Source: Ascaphus truei (Eukaryota > Chordata > Amphibia > Anura > Ascaphidae). From it: 64,000 bases of DNA. Shown piece after piece: positions 12,667 to 23,639 of the stretch; position 1 is the first letter of the stretch; each line of letters opens with the position of its first letter. The DNA lies in NCBI GenBank assembly GCA_036426205.1, contig WSYH01000140.1, forward strand, positions 246,191 through 310,190. The letters run 5' to 3'. The position numbers were made by a program, and so were the translations under genes. A model generated the notes under the pieces. It saw only the letters and a program-made list of their open reading frames with translations. It had not been told where the DNA came from and made no database searches.

Positions 12667-13372
12667 TATATTACAGAATAACAGAGAGTGAGAAGTAAAT
12701 CTCTAAATGGTGCTTCCAACATCCAAGTGTAAGTGGTTCTAGCAATATAGCCAAGGAGTCCAGGGTATAGTAAATAAGCAAAAAAGCTGGTGACAGGGTA
12801 TATAACTCACGATAAAAGCCTAACATGGACAAGCAACAAAAGACCACCCTCAAAATAAATGCAGAGGGGAGCCCATATATAAAGGGACTCTCAATGCAAA
12901 CACTATAGGGAGGGATGGTCTGCTCACCCAACGGCTGGAGCCATGCAAATACCCAAATAGTCACAGTGAATGTCCAATAGTATGAAATAAGCATGATGTA
13001 ACTCACGGTATGTTAACCCTTCTGCTCCTGATGGTCGCGTGCATCCGTCCAGTTGAACAAATAGAATAAGGGAAAAAAAATTGTAGAGCACTGCTAGAAA
13101 AATATTGCTGGAGGCTAATTACAAAGAATAAAAAATGCTTTATTTAAAGATGCATAGTAGCAGATGCTACAAAGGAGGTCCTCTGACGCGTCAGAGGACC
13201 TTGATAAAGCGCCATTTTGGCATGAAACGCATAGGGGGCCTCCTTTGTAGCATCTGCAACTATGCATCTTTATATAAAGCATTTTTTATTCTTTGTAATT
13301 ATCCTCCAGCACCATTTTACCAGCAGTGCTCTACAATTTTTTTTTCTTCCTTATTCTATATTACAGAATAAC
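12667..13372. mobile_element. Penelope-like head-to-head insertion with 16-bp target duplication
   Basis: The 16-base word TATATTACAGAATAAC occurs exactly at 12667-12682 and 13357-13372, bracketing a 674-bp insert: a target-site duplication. Inside, 13061-13181 and 13234-13356 are inverted copies of one sequence (CCTCCTTTGTAGCATCTGC...AAGCATTTTTTATTCTTTGTAATTA...CTACAATTTTTTTT). Between them lie a perfect 24-bp palindrome (13177-13200) and a hammerhead-like motif (13196-13241). The minus-strand copy runs on to 12683; the plus-strand copy ends at 13356. Both 3' ends face outward. PLE assignment is by structural likeness to the other loci; no protein is encoded. Confidence 0.7.
13196..13241 (+). 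ncRNA. Hammerhead-ribozyme-like motif (degenerate)
   Basis: The order is CTTGATAAAG, stem GCGCCA-TTTT-GGC, then GAAACGCATAGG. Compared with a hammerhead core (CUGANGA, stem II, GAAA, stem III, UH), the first box is altered and an extra A precedes the stem. The GAAA box is followed by ACGCAT, a decayed ACGCGT, which is self-complementary and could form stem III between two molecules. Flanking GAGG/CCTC could form stem I. Probably inactive as it stands. Confidence 0.4.
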
Positions 13373-13869
13373 CCTGCAACAGACTTGGCCATTTTAACCT
13401 GGTAACTGGGTCGCCATCTTGACTGGGAGGGGCAACAAGCGGGCTTAACCTTAATTATGCTGAGCCCCGCTGCTCTTGTGAAAATAATTCATTATGTTAA
13501 CCTATATAATGAAAGCATCTATGCTGCTTCAAATACATTTTTAGGTTGATACAAAGCAACTTTGTTATGTGTTAACACTTTTAGATTTTCTTTAGGGTTT
13601 TACCAAGTTGAATTTAGCAGAAGATTTGTATGCACTTTTAAATGATTTTGTGGTGCACAGAAATATTATTTTGTGGATGAGCAAGCAAAGTGAAGACATT
13701 GACTAAACTTTGTTGCAACTTTGGATGTGTGTTTTTCTCTGTTTCTTTGTTTTGTGTGTTCTCTCTCCGCAGGCCAAACGCCTTGACCGATTCTGATGAA
13801 ATTGTGAGGATGCCGTTCTGCCATCCTTACTTAGGATGCTATCTGCCAGACGTTTCAACCAAATCAGTG
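13373..13869. repeat. Diverged dispersed repeat, part 1
   Basis: The stretch 13553-13690 (AGCAACTTTGTTATG...TAGGGTTTTACCAAGTTGAATTTAG) resembles 38305-38420 (AGCAACTTCATTCAG...TAGGGTTTATGCCAAGTTGAATTTGG). The continuation of that second copy is found here only at 15210-15370, so this copy seems split by later insertions, one of them the PLE at 13870-14411. Confidence 0.45.
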
Positions 13870-14411
13870 CATCCTCCATCTTGAGATATCCAAAAAGAAA
13901 GTATGTGCATCGCACAGCAAACAGAAATGGAGTGTGCAGCACTCCTACGTGTTTTCGTGCAAATGACACACTTTAGCTCCTTGATAAAGTGCTTCTTTTG
14001 CACGAAACGCGTAGGAGTGTTGCACCCTCCGTTTTTATGCAATTTGAATAAAGTAGCTTATATTGCCAGACCAGTCTCTCTGTTTGCTGTGCACTGCACA
14101 TACTTTCTTTTTGGATATCTCTGGATCTGGAAACGGCTGCACGCTAGGAAGTGTCCTGGGGACAACAGTGAATACATGATTGCTTACCTAAGGGCCATCC
14201 CAATGAGGAGGGGAGGGGTAGTGTCATGCCCACCCCCTACCCTCAGGGTGATATAGAGCCCCATATATAGGTTTAAGACTTTGATTGGAAATACTGTTTT
14301 ATTTAATAGTTCCCAGTGCTGTTATCCTTCTAATTATTGGATCATCATCATTATGGAGACAGGACTAAGCACTTGAGCACCACCTATTTTCCTTATACAT
14401 CCTCCATCTTG
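13870..14411. mobile_element. Penelope-like head-to-head insertion with 14-bp target duplication
   Basis: CATCCTCCATCTTG occurs at 13870-13883 and exactly again at 14398-14411, bracketing a 514-bp insert. The left part (13884-13966) is an inverted copy of 13999-14120; both carry GATATCCAAAAAGAAAGTATGTGCA and GCAAACAGA. They meet at a motif reading TTGATAAAGTGC, loop, GCACGAAACGCGTAGGAGTG (13981-14019). The plus-strand copy continues to 14397; the minus-strand copy stops at 13884. The layout matches the locus at 12667-13372. Confidence 0.7.
13977..14018 (+). ncRNA. Hammerhead-ribozyme-like motif
   Basis: TTGATAAAG, then a 4-bp GTGC/GCAC stem, then GAAACGCGTAGGAG. The ACGCGT after GAA is a perfect self-complementary hexamer and is followed by TA, as the UH of a hammerhead requires. 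TCC before the first box can pair with GGA after the last. The first box lacks the conserved CTGANGA form, so activity is doubtful. Confidence 0.4.
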
Positions 14412-16068
14412 GAATACAATTTTTGTTTTTGAAGTACATGCATCATCCGAATTCTTGATACAAAATATTAAATGTATTATTTTGCAACTTGTACTACATT
14501 TTCAGACAATTTGCTTGAACGTTTTCAAAGAAATTAAATATTTAAAATGCAAATAAATTGGTAACCACGGTAAGAAACAACACTTTACAATAACCTGTTG
14601 ATTTACTTTGACATCCTAGATGGCAGTGATAATTATTGACTGTGCAATAGGTTTTTGATCAGTTTTCCACGGTATTCACAATGTCATGTTCATACATCAC
14701 AGCCTTCTTGAGAATAATGAGTTTTGTGTGTTTTTTGCTTTTAAACTTTCAGACACTTTGTTTTGAATAAGATTGTCATTGTTATATGGAAGTGTTTTGC
14801 AGTTTGTGATATTATATTAAACGTACTGTATTTCTTTTCAAAACACAATAATGTGCAAGTTGAAGTGGTATTCAGTATTTCGATTTTTTATTTTACTTCA
14901 AGCCAGTGCTTGATCATTGAGACAAACAATAGCCTGCTTTTTTGGACAACTTTGTTGCCGGTGACTCAATTGTCAGTTCAAACTAGGCTTATATATACAG
15001 TAGACGTGTATAAAGCCACACAATAGTGAGAGAATTAAATTGACCAGACATCACCGTTTTTAACTGAAATGCGAGAATACTAGGACAATTTGATGACAAA
15101 ATCCACACATAGCGTTTCAAATGTTGTTTTGTCTGTGTTTCCTTCCATGTTATGAATTGAGGTTTACCTGTTCATCCCACAATGCAGTATAAAATATAGC
15201 GTTTTCTTAGTTAGTACATACCATTACCATCTGTGCTCCAGACAGTCTATTTCTGGGCGCCAAAACAAATGAAAAATATATATTTTTGATGCAGTTGGAG
15301 AAATTTGAGGATAGCACATAGGTTCACACAAGGGCAATTGAAATTGAGTTGACATGCACCAATTTTACACCAAAAAAATCTATTTGCAACACTTAGTGCT
15401 TGGTTCCTATAACTCCATTTAAGCCCCAGTGTGACATTTGTTGAAATAATCTTTGCAATTGAATCACTTTTCCCTTTTACTTCAATCTGTTATCTAGGAC
15501 TTTTAGTACCTTTTCCACTGTAGTCAGAGGAAATGGCCATCATGCCTAATCATATCCAGATGAAACCAGACAGTTTTATTAATATCAAGTGAATAAAATG
15601 ATGTTATTCTTTTTAGTGCATTATTCAAGAAAGATAAAGGATCTGATTAGGCAATTGTTAACTTTTAGCAACAATAAAATGAAATAAAATAGAATTCCAT
15701 TTTTAATTGAGAAATAATGAAATGGTGATAATTGAAACCTTCTTTTTGCAACCAAGGGCTCCTAATCCCTGCAAAAACAAACACACATGATTGTGTTTGC
15801 CTTCTTGCATCTCAGGCTTTTTAATGCATTTCAATGTTGCCAATGTGAGTGACTGACTATCCTGCTTATAGTAAGCATGTAGAGAAAGGAGGATGCTACA
15901 ATTTCATTGATATTTTTCGCATTTATCAATCCAAGTCCTGAAATGAAGCTTTATGGGCTAACATGTTAAAACTTTTCTTCTTTTTTTCACTTTAAATTCC
16001 AATAATTTGCATATTGTTTTTATTATTTAAATTCATTATACAAATGTACAGTGTCAAAGTACAGTAGC
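14412..16068. other. AT-rich, no gene; diverged dispersed repeat part 2 at about 15210-15370
   Basis: 15210-15370 (AGTACATACCATTACCATCTGTGC...GCGCCAAAACAAATGAAAAA...TTGAGAAATTTGAGG) matches 38437-38600 in the same order. The rest shows nothing recognisable. Confidence 0.45.
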
Positions 16069-16982
16069 AAGTTTTCTTTTAGGAAAAAGTGCGTGCTGTG
16101 TAGCGCTATTCTATTAATATATAAATATATTAAATAATGTGAAAAATAATGTAAAAAATAAATATTGAATAATTGGGGCTGCCAACTAAAACACTAGCTA
16201 CCCAAAGCTAGTGAAAGACCTACAGAAAAACAAAATGGGCGTCCCTATCTCTACAATGAGTGAATATAAATAACAATAAATATAAATATCAAATGCTAAA
16301 TGCAAATAAGAATATACAGTAGAATACAACCGTGTGCTTGTGATAATACGCTGAAAAAAAGTCCCCAAAAGTTCCAAGGTTGTGGAATAAGGATCCAGTC
16401 ATGGCTCAGCACATGAAAAGAAATAAACAAAACAACATAGTGTAATACTGTTGAAGAAAATAACCTTAATAGTTATCAAATAAACAATTAAAAACTAACA
16501 AAAACAAACAGTGATCGAGCAAGCACTAAGGATTACTAAAATAACATAATTATTTATTAAAAAACAAAAATCTAAGGACAATAAAAATAAAAATAAAAAA
16601 CTATGACATCCACTTGTCCTGCTTCCGGGTTCTATAAGAATCATACTTACAAAATGTAAGTAGGTCATGCGCATGTAGATATGGTCTGGATGGCTACTCC
16701 TCTGCTTCAAGTGTACTGTAGGAACGCCCTCTCCTTATCCTACCCAGACCCGCTGGGTGTTCGGAAGGGACCTCCGTCTGCTGGGAAGTTATTCTTTAAG
16801 CCTCCTAACCTCTCCTGTTCAAGGTTCCGATTCTGCTGCCAGCACAACCGCTCCGCTGTCCTCTCTCGTGAGATTACGCCGCCGGGGGAGCTGCTACGAG
16901 TATAGTTGATGCAGCTCACAGGATCCTCGATTGAAGGTGAAAGAAGCGCTGGAACGCCGAGACGCAGTGTGTGTGACGTCAC

Positions 16983-17019
16983 CCTACGCGTTTTGCAGAT
17001 TGATCCGCTTCTTCAGGGG
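16983..17019 (-). ncRNA. Hammerhead-like motif, left arm
   Basis: On the minus strand: CCCCTGAAGAAG, stem CGGAT-CAAT-CTG (imperfect), AAAACGCGTAGG. CTGAAGA fits the first hammerhead box, but the second box reads AAAA instead of GAAA. CCC and GGG flank it as a possible stem I. It lies in the 3' UTR, well after the GIY-YIG frame. Confidence 0.45.
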
Positions 17020-17660
17020 TAAAGTGTGCGGAAATAGTCCCTCCGCCTTAGATTATATAGTCCCAAAATGTCCACAGTAATAGGGAACATATGAAATTAG
17101 TCAGTATAATCACAATAGGCCTGCTCTAAACTCTAAAAAAACAAAAAAAAAAACATATATTTATAATGGCTACTGCTAAATGACTAGAAAATAAGCTATA
17201 TCTTAAAAATGATGCTATACATATCAATAAACAAGCTATAAACATTTAGTCTCAATCAAAAAATCAATGGTCATATTATTAGAAAAGGGAGATCACTATA
17301 CCATTTATGTCATTGAAAAGAATACATATATAATTATGAAAATCTCTAATGTGCTGCACATATGCATAATTTAACATCCTCATAATAAACAAACTTGGAT
17401 GGATTAGAAATCTAAGATGCTGTATAGCATAAAACGAGATAGATAATATGTCTCATAACCATATTATAATAAATCTTGCATCTACAGCTGGGATGTTGTA
17501 TATCATAGAACAATAATGGTCTCAGATATTTAAACCATAGATTAGGAATCTATGATGCTGTATGGCATAAAACTAGATAGATATTATATCTCATAACCAT
17601 ATCATAATAGATCTTGTATCTATATCTAGGATGCTGTATTTCATTGAACAATAATAGTAT

Positions 17661-18420
17661 CTAGTAATTATACCATAACATCACAATGGAAGGAAAAAGA
17701 AAAAAAGGAAAAAATGAACAAGGAAGCGAAAAGGTACCCAGAAATATCTCATTGGAGTAGTCCCCAAGAAAGGGAACTATATTGAACTCCACGTTTAACC
17801 CCTGAGGTGCCAGGGTCTTACGCTCGTAAATCCAGTATAGTTCCCTTTTCGCCAACTGTTTTGTCCTGTCCCCACCTCGCCAATTATAAAAAGGCGCCTC
17901 TATAGCCATACATTTTAATCTTTTAGGATTTTGGTTGTGATGATTTTTAAAATGTAAAGAAACATTATGAGTGACTAAACATTTTCTAATGTTATAAATG
18001 TGCACATAGAGCCTTCTTTTGAGGGGACGTGTTATACCCACGTACTGCAGGCCACAGGGACATTCAAGCAAATAGATTACATACGCACAATTACACCGTA
18101 TCTGGGTTTTGATATTATATTTGCAAGACGTGACATTAGAACAAAATTCTTTAGCATTAACGCTAAACCTACATGCCATACATTAATCACACCGGATATA
18201 CCCCTTGTGAATTGATGGTAGATTTTTGTTGTAATTTATAGGGCAGCTTGGAGATCATTTTTGCTTGAAATTTTTAGCTTTTGTGAAAATAATCCTAGGT
18301 TTTTCCGGCAAAATGGTGACCAGATCTTTGTCCCTACGCAACAATGGCCAATGTTTTTCAAAAACCTTCCTAATGGCTGGTGCCATTTGGTTGTATCTTG
18401 TAATGAATGATAATTGCTGT
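17661..18420 (-). pseudogene. Penelope-like element C-terminal region with GIY-YIG domain, broken (minus copy)
   Basis: Reading the minus strand, 18420-18255 encodes a linker containing FITRYNQMAPAIRKVFEKHW and LPEKPRIIFTKAKNFKQK. It aligns in style with the linker of the 624-residue ORF at 40143-42017 (VTYNPHLVALRKIARKLQPI). A stop interrupts the frame between about 18240 and 18180. From 18179 to 17661 the frame encodes the nuclease: a CxxxxC-type segment (CSNVTSCKYN), CAYVIYLLECPCGLQYVGI (GIY-YIG core), the helix with LKRRLYVH, then NWRGGD and LAPQGLN, the typical PLE C-terminus. GIY-YIG domains nick DNA during PLE integration. The reverse transcriptase is absent. Confidence 0.8.
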
Positions 18421-18791
18421 TTAGCGTTAATGCTAAGGAATTTTGTTCTAATGTCACGTCTTGCAAATATAATATCAAAACCCAGATACGGTGTAATTGT
18501 GCGTATGTAATCTATTTGCTTGAATGTCCCTGTGGCCTGCAGTACGTGGGTATAAAACGTCCCCTCAAAAGATGGCTCTATGAGCACATTTATAACATTA
18601 GAAAAGGTTTAGTCACTCATAATGTTTCTTTACATTTTAAAAATCATCACAACCAAAATCCTAAAGGATTAAAATGTATGGCTATAGAAGCGCCTTTTTA
18701 TAATTGGCGAGGTGGGGACAGGACAAAACAGTTGGCGAAAAGGGAACTATACTGGATCTATGAGCTTAAGACCCTGGCACCTCAGGGGTAA
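18420..18791 (+). pseudogene. Penelope-like element GIY-YIG domain remnant (plus copy)
   Basis: The plus-strand frame is open from about 18420 to a stop at 18789-18791 and encodes the same nuclease as the minus copy: CAYVIYLLECPCGLQYVGI, LKRWLYEHIYNIRKG, NWRGGD, LAPQG. The stop falls where the minus copy continues as LNVEF, so this copy is cut short by a point change. Homology to the minus copy begins at TTAGCGTTAATGCTAA (18420), within the coding region, so the start is a junction and not a real initiation site. It belongs to a different PLE group from the ORF at 40143-42017, whose core reads YYIGETGQGLNKRM. Confidence 0.8.
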
Positions 18792-19560
18792 AATGTGGAG
18801 TTCAGTATAGTTCCCTTTCTTGGGGACTAATCCAATGAGATATTTCTGGGTACCTTTTCGCTTCCTTGTTCATTTTTTCCTTTTTTTCTTTTTCCTTCCA
18901 TTGTGATGTTATGGTTTAATTACTAGATACTATTATTGTTCAATGCATACAGCATCCTAGATATAGATACAAGATCTATTATGATATGTTATGAGATATA
19001 ATATCTATCTAGTTTTATGCCATACAGCATTTTAGATTCCTAATCTATGGTTTAAATATCTGAGACCATTATTGTTCTATGATTACCAACATCCCAGATA
19101 TAGATGCAAGATTTATTATAATATGGTTATGAGACATATTATCTATCTCGTTTTATGCTATACAGCATCTTAGATTTCTAATCCATCCAAATTTGTTTAC
19201 TATGAGGATGTTAAATTATGCATATGTGCAGCACATTAGAGATTGTCATAATTATATATGTATTCTTTTCAATGACATAAATGGTATAGTGATCTCCCTT
19301 TTCTAATAATATGACCATTGATTTTATGATTGAGACTAAATATTTATAGCTTGTTTATTGATATATATAGGATCATTTTTAAGATATAGCTTATTTTCTA
19401 GTCCTTTAGCAGTAGCCATTATAATTATATGTTTTTTTTTTTTTTAGAGTTTAGAGCAGGCCTATTTTGATTACACTGATTAATTTCATATGTTCCCTAT
19501 TACTGTGGATATTTTGGGACTATATAATCTAAGGCGGAGGGACTATTTCCGCACACTTTA

Positions 19561-19598
19561 CCCCTGAAGAAGCGGATCAATCCGCAAAACGCGTAGGG
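19561..19598 (+). ncRNA. Hammerhead-like motif, right arm
   Basis: CCCCTGAAGAAG, a 5-bp GCGGA/TCCGC stem with loop TCAA, AAAACGCGTAGGG. The stem is perfect here, while the left arm has one mismatch. The first box CTGAAGA is conserved; the second box has A for the expected G. CCC and GGG flank it, and ACGCGT is self-complementary. Confidence 0.45.
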
Positions 19599-20373
19599 TG
19601 ACGTCACACACCCTGTGTCTCGTCGTTCCAGCGCTTCTTTCACCTTCAATCGAGGATCCTGTGAGCTGCATCAACTATACTCGTAGCAGCTCCCCCCGGC
19701 GGCGTAATCTCGCGAGAGAGGACAGCGGAGCGGTTGTGCTGGCAGCAGAATCGGAACCTTGAACAGGAGAGGTTAGGAGGCTTAAAGAATAACTTCCCAG
19801 CAGACGGAGGTCCCTTCCGAACACCCAGCGGGTCTGGGTAGGATAAGGAGAGGGCGTTCCTACAGTACACTTGAAGCGCAGGAGTAGCCATCCAGACCAT
19901 ATCTACATGCGCATGACCTACTTGCATTTTGTAAGTAGGATTCTTATAGAACCCGGAAGCAGAACAAGTGGATGTCATAGTTTTTTATTTTTATTTTTAT
20001 TGTCCTTAGATTTTTGTTTTTTAATAAATAATTCTGTGATTTTAGTAATCCTTAGTGCTTGCTCGATCACTCTGTTTGTTTTTGTTAGTTTTTTATGTTT
20101 ATTTGATAACTATTAAGGTTATTTTCTTCAACGGTATTACACTATGTTGTTTTGTTTATTTCTTTTCATGTGCTGAGCCACGACTGGATCCTTATTCCAC
20201 AACCTTGGAACTTTTGGGGACTTTTTTTCAGCGTATTATCACAAGCAAAGGGTTGTATTGTACTGTATATTCTTATTTGCATTTAGCATTTGATATTTAT
20301 ATTTATTGTTATTTATATTCACTCATTGTAGAGATAGGGGCACCCATTTTGTTTTTCTGTAAGTTTTCTTTTA

Positions 20374-20880
20374 CCTACTGACAATGTAGAATATCCTAGT
20401 TTCTATAGGATTTAATGGCAGCGATAAGGCATAATATCACAATATACTGTATCCCACCATAACGAGCAAGAACCATTGCTACACCTATAAATAATATACT
20501 GTACAATGCCACATTTTAGATATTTCAAAAATAGAATATATGCTGCTGCAATTACATTGCTTTCAAAATACTCTATGATAATAATTGGTTCCAAAACATA
20601 TGCAAAACATGTAATTTTCCTTCCACTGCTTTTTACTTTCTTGACTTCTACAGCCATTATGAAAGCTCAGGGGTAATATTTATTTAACATATGTATAGGG
20701 AAAGAACTCCGTAAATCTAAAACTTTAATTCCTTATTCTAATAATCAAACTTTTTTTACACTATATATATTAGTGATATACAGTAGCTATATGACCTACA
20801 CGTATACAGTTGACATCCATTTCTTAGAGTAGGTTTAGAACAGCAACAAACTGGAAATTTTAATTATTGTGATACAGTCA
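20374..20880. repeat. Dispersed repeat copy (about 20540-20685)
   Basis: 20550-20665 (GCAATTACATTGCTTTCAAAATACTC...CCACTGCTTTTTACTTTCTTGACTT...ACAGCCATTATG) recurs at 23648-24085, where it is interrupted by about 320 bp of unrelated GC-richer sequence. The rest of this stretch is AT-rich with nothing recognised. Confidence 0.5.
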
Positions 20881-21560
20881 CTGTCTCTGTATGGGCTGGA
20901 GTGCAGGGAGTTAACCTCCCCTGGAGAGGCTTGTTGCAGGTGAAGCAAATCAGTTAATCTGCCTGGTCTCCTGAGTGAGCAGGAGTGTAAAAGGCAGACA
21001 GAGAGCTGCACACACAGAGAGACTGCTTTCCCCATAGAAGGGGGAGAGAGAACGACTTCTCCCCAGCCAGGAAGAAGCTGGCTGGCACAAACCCCTAGGC
21101 TTGCTGGACATTGGTTGCAGAGCCTGCTGGGACTGGCTTGGTGACACCTCCAGGAAGAAACAAGGACGTGAGTTTACTGTGGAAGCAGGGCTGTCCTGTC
21201 CAGGACATTGGAAACATAGTGATTTCCTGGACTCTCGTGGGACAGAGTCCCAACAACAGATAATGACTAAATAATGTATATTTGGGTGCATAAGGACTGT
21301 TGATATTGTTGCTAACCGGGTGGGTTGTTTAAAGCTGGGAACCAGTTACTTGGCCAGCGACAATCAGAGAGGTAGCTGATGTTTAGACAGTCTCCTGATA
21401 GGACTAGGCTTAATTTTTATCATTTGTTTTTCCTTAAAGGGACAGTGGGCCTATTATTGTTTTATTTAACCCCTGTAAATAAATCCTTTACAAAGAAATA
21501 CAGAGTTTCCTGCCTCAATGTGGCACACAAGACCCCACCACATGACGGCGGATTCACATA
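20881..21560 (+). mobile_element. Possible solo LTR (plus strand)
   Basis: A GC-richer unit with promoter-like sequence, AGTGTAAAAGGCAGACAGAGAG, and a 3' part with TAAATAAATCC near 21477 followed by CAGAGTTTCCTGCCTCAATG, the usual layout of a poly(A) signal and R/U5 end. It has no internal genes. The call rests on architecture alone. Confidence 0.35.
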
Positions 21561-22582
21561 ATGAATAAAAAAGGTAACATTGAAGGTCTCTATTGTCATT
21601 TGTGTATCAAGTAATTAACTTTCCATGTTACTGTATCTCGATGTGTGCTGGGTCAAATCAAAGGAAATCACCTGTAAACATCCCAGCATTTTCTAGATGG
21701 CTATTTTAGAGTCAGGATGAGATTAAATGAATTACAGTAAATCACTACCTGGCATCTTATAAAGACAAAATGCATAGTCAGACAATCATTATACCCATGT
21801 ACATGTTTCAAATAGAGGAGACACTATATTTAGACATCATGAATTAAACAGCAGTGTTATCTGCCCAGACAAATTGGACTTTTTCTATAAGTTATATATA
21901 TTGTACCTTTATTCTTAAATATTTAATTGTGTAAATTGTTCCAAATAATTATATTTTGCTTCATTTTATCATGCTAATATTTATACAAAATATTCACATT
22001 GTTAATTTAGCAGATAACATGTTGCATAGGTCAAACTATGGTGGTCATTTATCAAGGCCCAGGAGAGGGTGTCCATGTAAAAGAAATGCAATTTCTGCTA
22101 CATTTTAAAAAAACATTCCCTTTGTGGGGAAAAAAATCAACCCTAGGTGAAAAGCAGGGGTTCTCCAGAGCTAAACCCCTTTCCCATCAACTCCAGGAAT
22201 GCCCTGCTCCCCAAGAAACTTACATCTGAAGGTGATACCATTATCTCAAATTTGCCCCAAAGAAATGACTTTGCAGCTTCCTATTGACCCGTGGGACCTT
22301 TGAATACCACCGGCAGCCCCTTTTAGAGGAAAGTATCTTGGGAAGCAGGGGGTCCGCGGAGCTGAAATTAATGCGGTTCAGCTCCTGCTTAAACCTAGTC
22401 ACCCCAAAACTATTTTTGAGGTAACGTCACTTTAAGGTGCATAGATTTCTGAATAAGGTTATACTGAATTGTTAGTTGGCTAGTGTTTTAAGACACATTC
22501 CACACACCTTACATGATGTGTAAGGAACTGTATCTTCGTTTGTTTATTGAAGTACAAAATAACTGCAAACTATTCAAATATT
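21561..22582. other. AT-rich, no gene; fold-back repeat fragment at about 22270-22400
   Basis: 22340-22400 carries GGGGGTCCGCGGAGCTGAAATTAATGCGGTTCAGCTCC (written across the stem), the same hairpin module as at 8775-8810 and 24395-24435. Nothing else is recognised. Confidence 0.5.
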
Positions 22583-23565
22583 AATGTAGCCGAGCTCCCT
22601 CTTACCTCCGGTGCAGGGATGGAGGTTGATAGGGCAATCAGTGTCGGCAGAGCTCAGAGGCGGACCCAGAGTGTGGGGGCCGCCATTTTGAATATTGCGC
22701 ATGTGCAGAAGAAGCGGTGCGCAAGGCAGTGAGAACGAGGTTGCGGCGGTCACCTTAGGTGGCTCCGCATAGCATACTGTGGGACTACAAGTCCCAGGAT
22801 CCTTAGAGAAGTAGGGATCATGTGGGGCCAGCCACCATTGAGAGGAGAAGGAAGCAGGAATAACTCTTGGTGCGAACAGGGATCGTGAGGCAGTCTTGAC
22901 GGGGGCAGCAAGGGGAGAGGACGTGTCCAGGGAGCAAGTAAGCCCCTGGACTAGGCCAGAAATTTACCCTAAGGCCCCACTTAGGCCCTGATCCCTCCAC
23001 ACAGTTGAGTGCTGCAGATAGGGACCCTCCCTCTTAGAGACTCCTGATTCAAATCACCATGTCATCGGAGGGAAGCCATGCGGCAATATGCAGAGTCATG
23101 TTCTAGCCTGCAGTACCCATGCTTCTCCACTGGGACTGCTGCTGCTCTGCTAACTCTCTCAAGGAACATTCCTGACCATGAAACCTGACACCTCTGCACC
23201 TGTGCTCTACCTCTCAGCTTGCCTACTGCATATAAACTTCCCCTTTCTGTCTGTCAGTGCCTGTTTATACTGGTTCCTCTAGCTTGTGCTAGGTTCCTGT
23301 GTTTGCTGCTGCTATTGCTGTATCCTGTTTCTGTCTCCTTGCTGCTGACTACGGCTTGTGACCTCGACAACGCTATCTGCATCCTGCCTCTGACCTCTGC
23401 TTGTGACCCCAATCACGCTCCCTGCTGTTCCTGCCACTGGGATCCACTCCAGCCAATGATAAACCGTTGACATGCGACCAGGCCACCGGCCACACCAGAG
23501 ACATTAGGTGAGACACTTCTGTCAAGGAGGACCGGGACAAAGCGTGAAGGGATTTTGCAGACCCC
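22583..23565 (+). mobile_element. LTR-like GC island (plus strand)
   Basis: It shares ordered words with 5720-6785 and the minus strand of 51560-52450: GCCGCCATTTTG, ATTGCGCATGTGCAG, GTGGGACTACAAGTCCCAGGA and an ACTAGGCCAGAAA segment. A C/T-rich tract at 23200-23450, with repeated GCTTGTGACC words, resembles U5-type sequence of frog Gypsy-like LTRs. It lacks the TGGAGGC leader of the other members. Confidence 0.4.
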
Positions 23566-23639
23566 ACATCGTGGGACCACTGGTGCGGCTCTGCTAAGAG
23601 AAGATCTTCACTATACCCTGGTCATAGCCAGGAAACTGC

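Larger units (their letters stand above)
16069..20373. mobile_element. 4.3-kb head-to-head Penelope-like pair with 13-bp target duplication
   Basis: AAGTTTTCTTTTA lies at 16069-16081 and 20361-20373, a likely target duplication. Between them are two copies of one PLE 3' half in opposite orientation: minus strand from about 18420 down to 16082, and plus strand from 18420 to 20360. The duplicated arms are about 16210-18167 and 18420-20360. The 252 bases between them (18168-18419) belong only to the minus-strand copy. Both copies run from the GIY-YIG coding end through a long 3' UTR with a hammerhead-like motif. The arms differ by scattered substitutions and small indels, so this is not a recent perfect duplication. 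Confidence 0.8.

Noticed and set aside
18000..18215. 71-codon plus-strand frame and similar antisense frames
   Set aside because: These are antisense of the GIY-YIG coding region and mirror each other between the arms.
18255..18587. 110-codon minus-strand frame across the centre of the inverted PLE pair
   Set aside because: Its first half is antisense of the plus-strand copy and only the second half is real PLE linker sequence. The Met start is an artefact of the junction.
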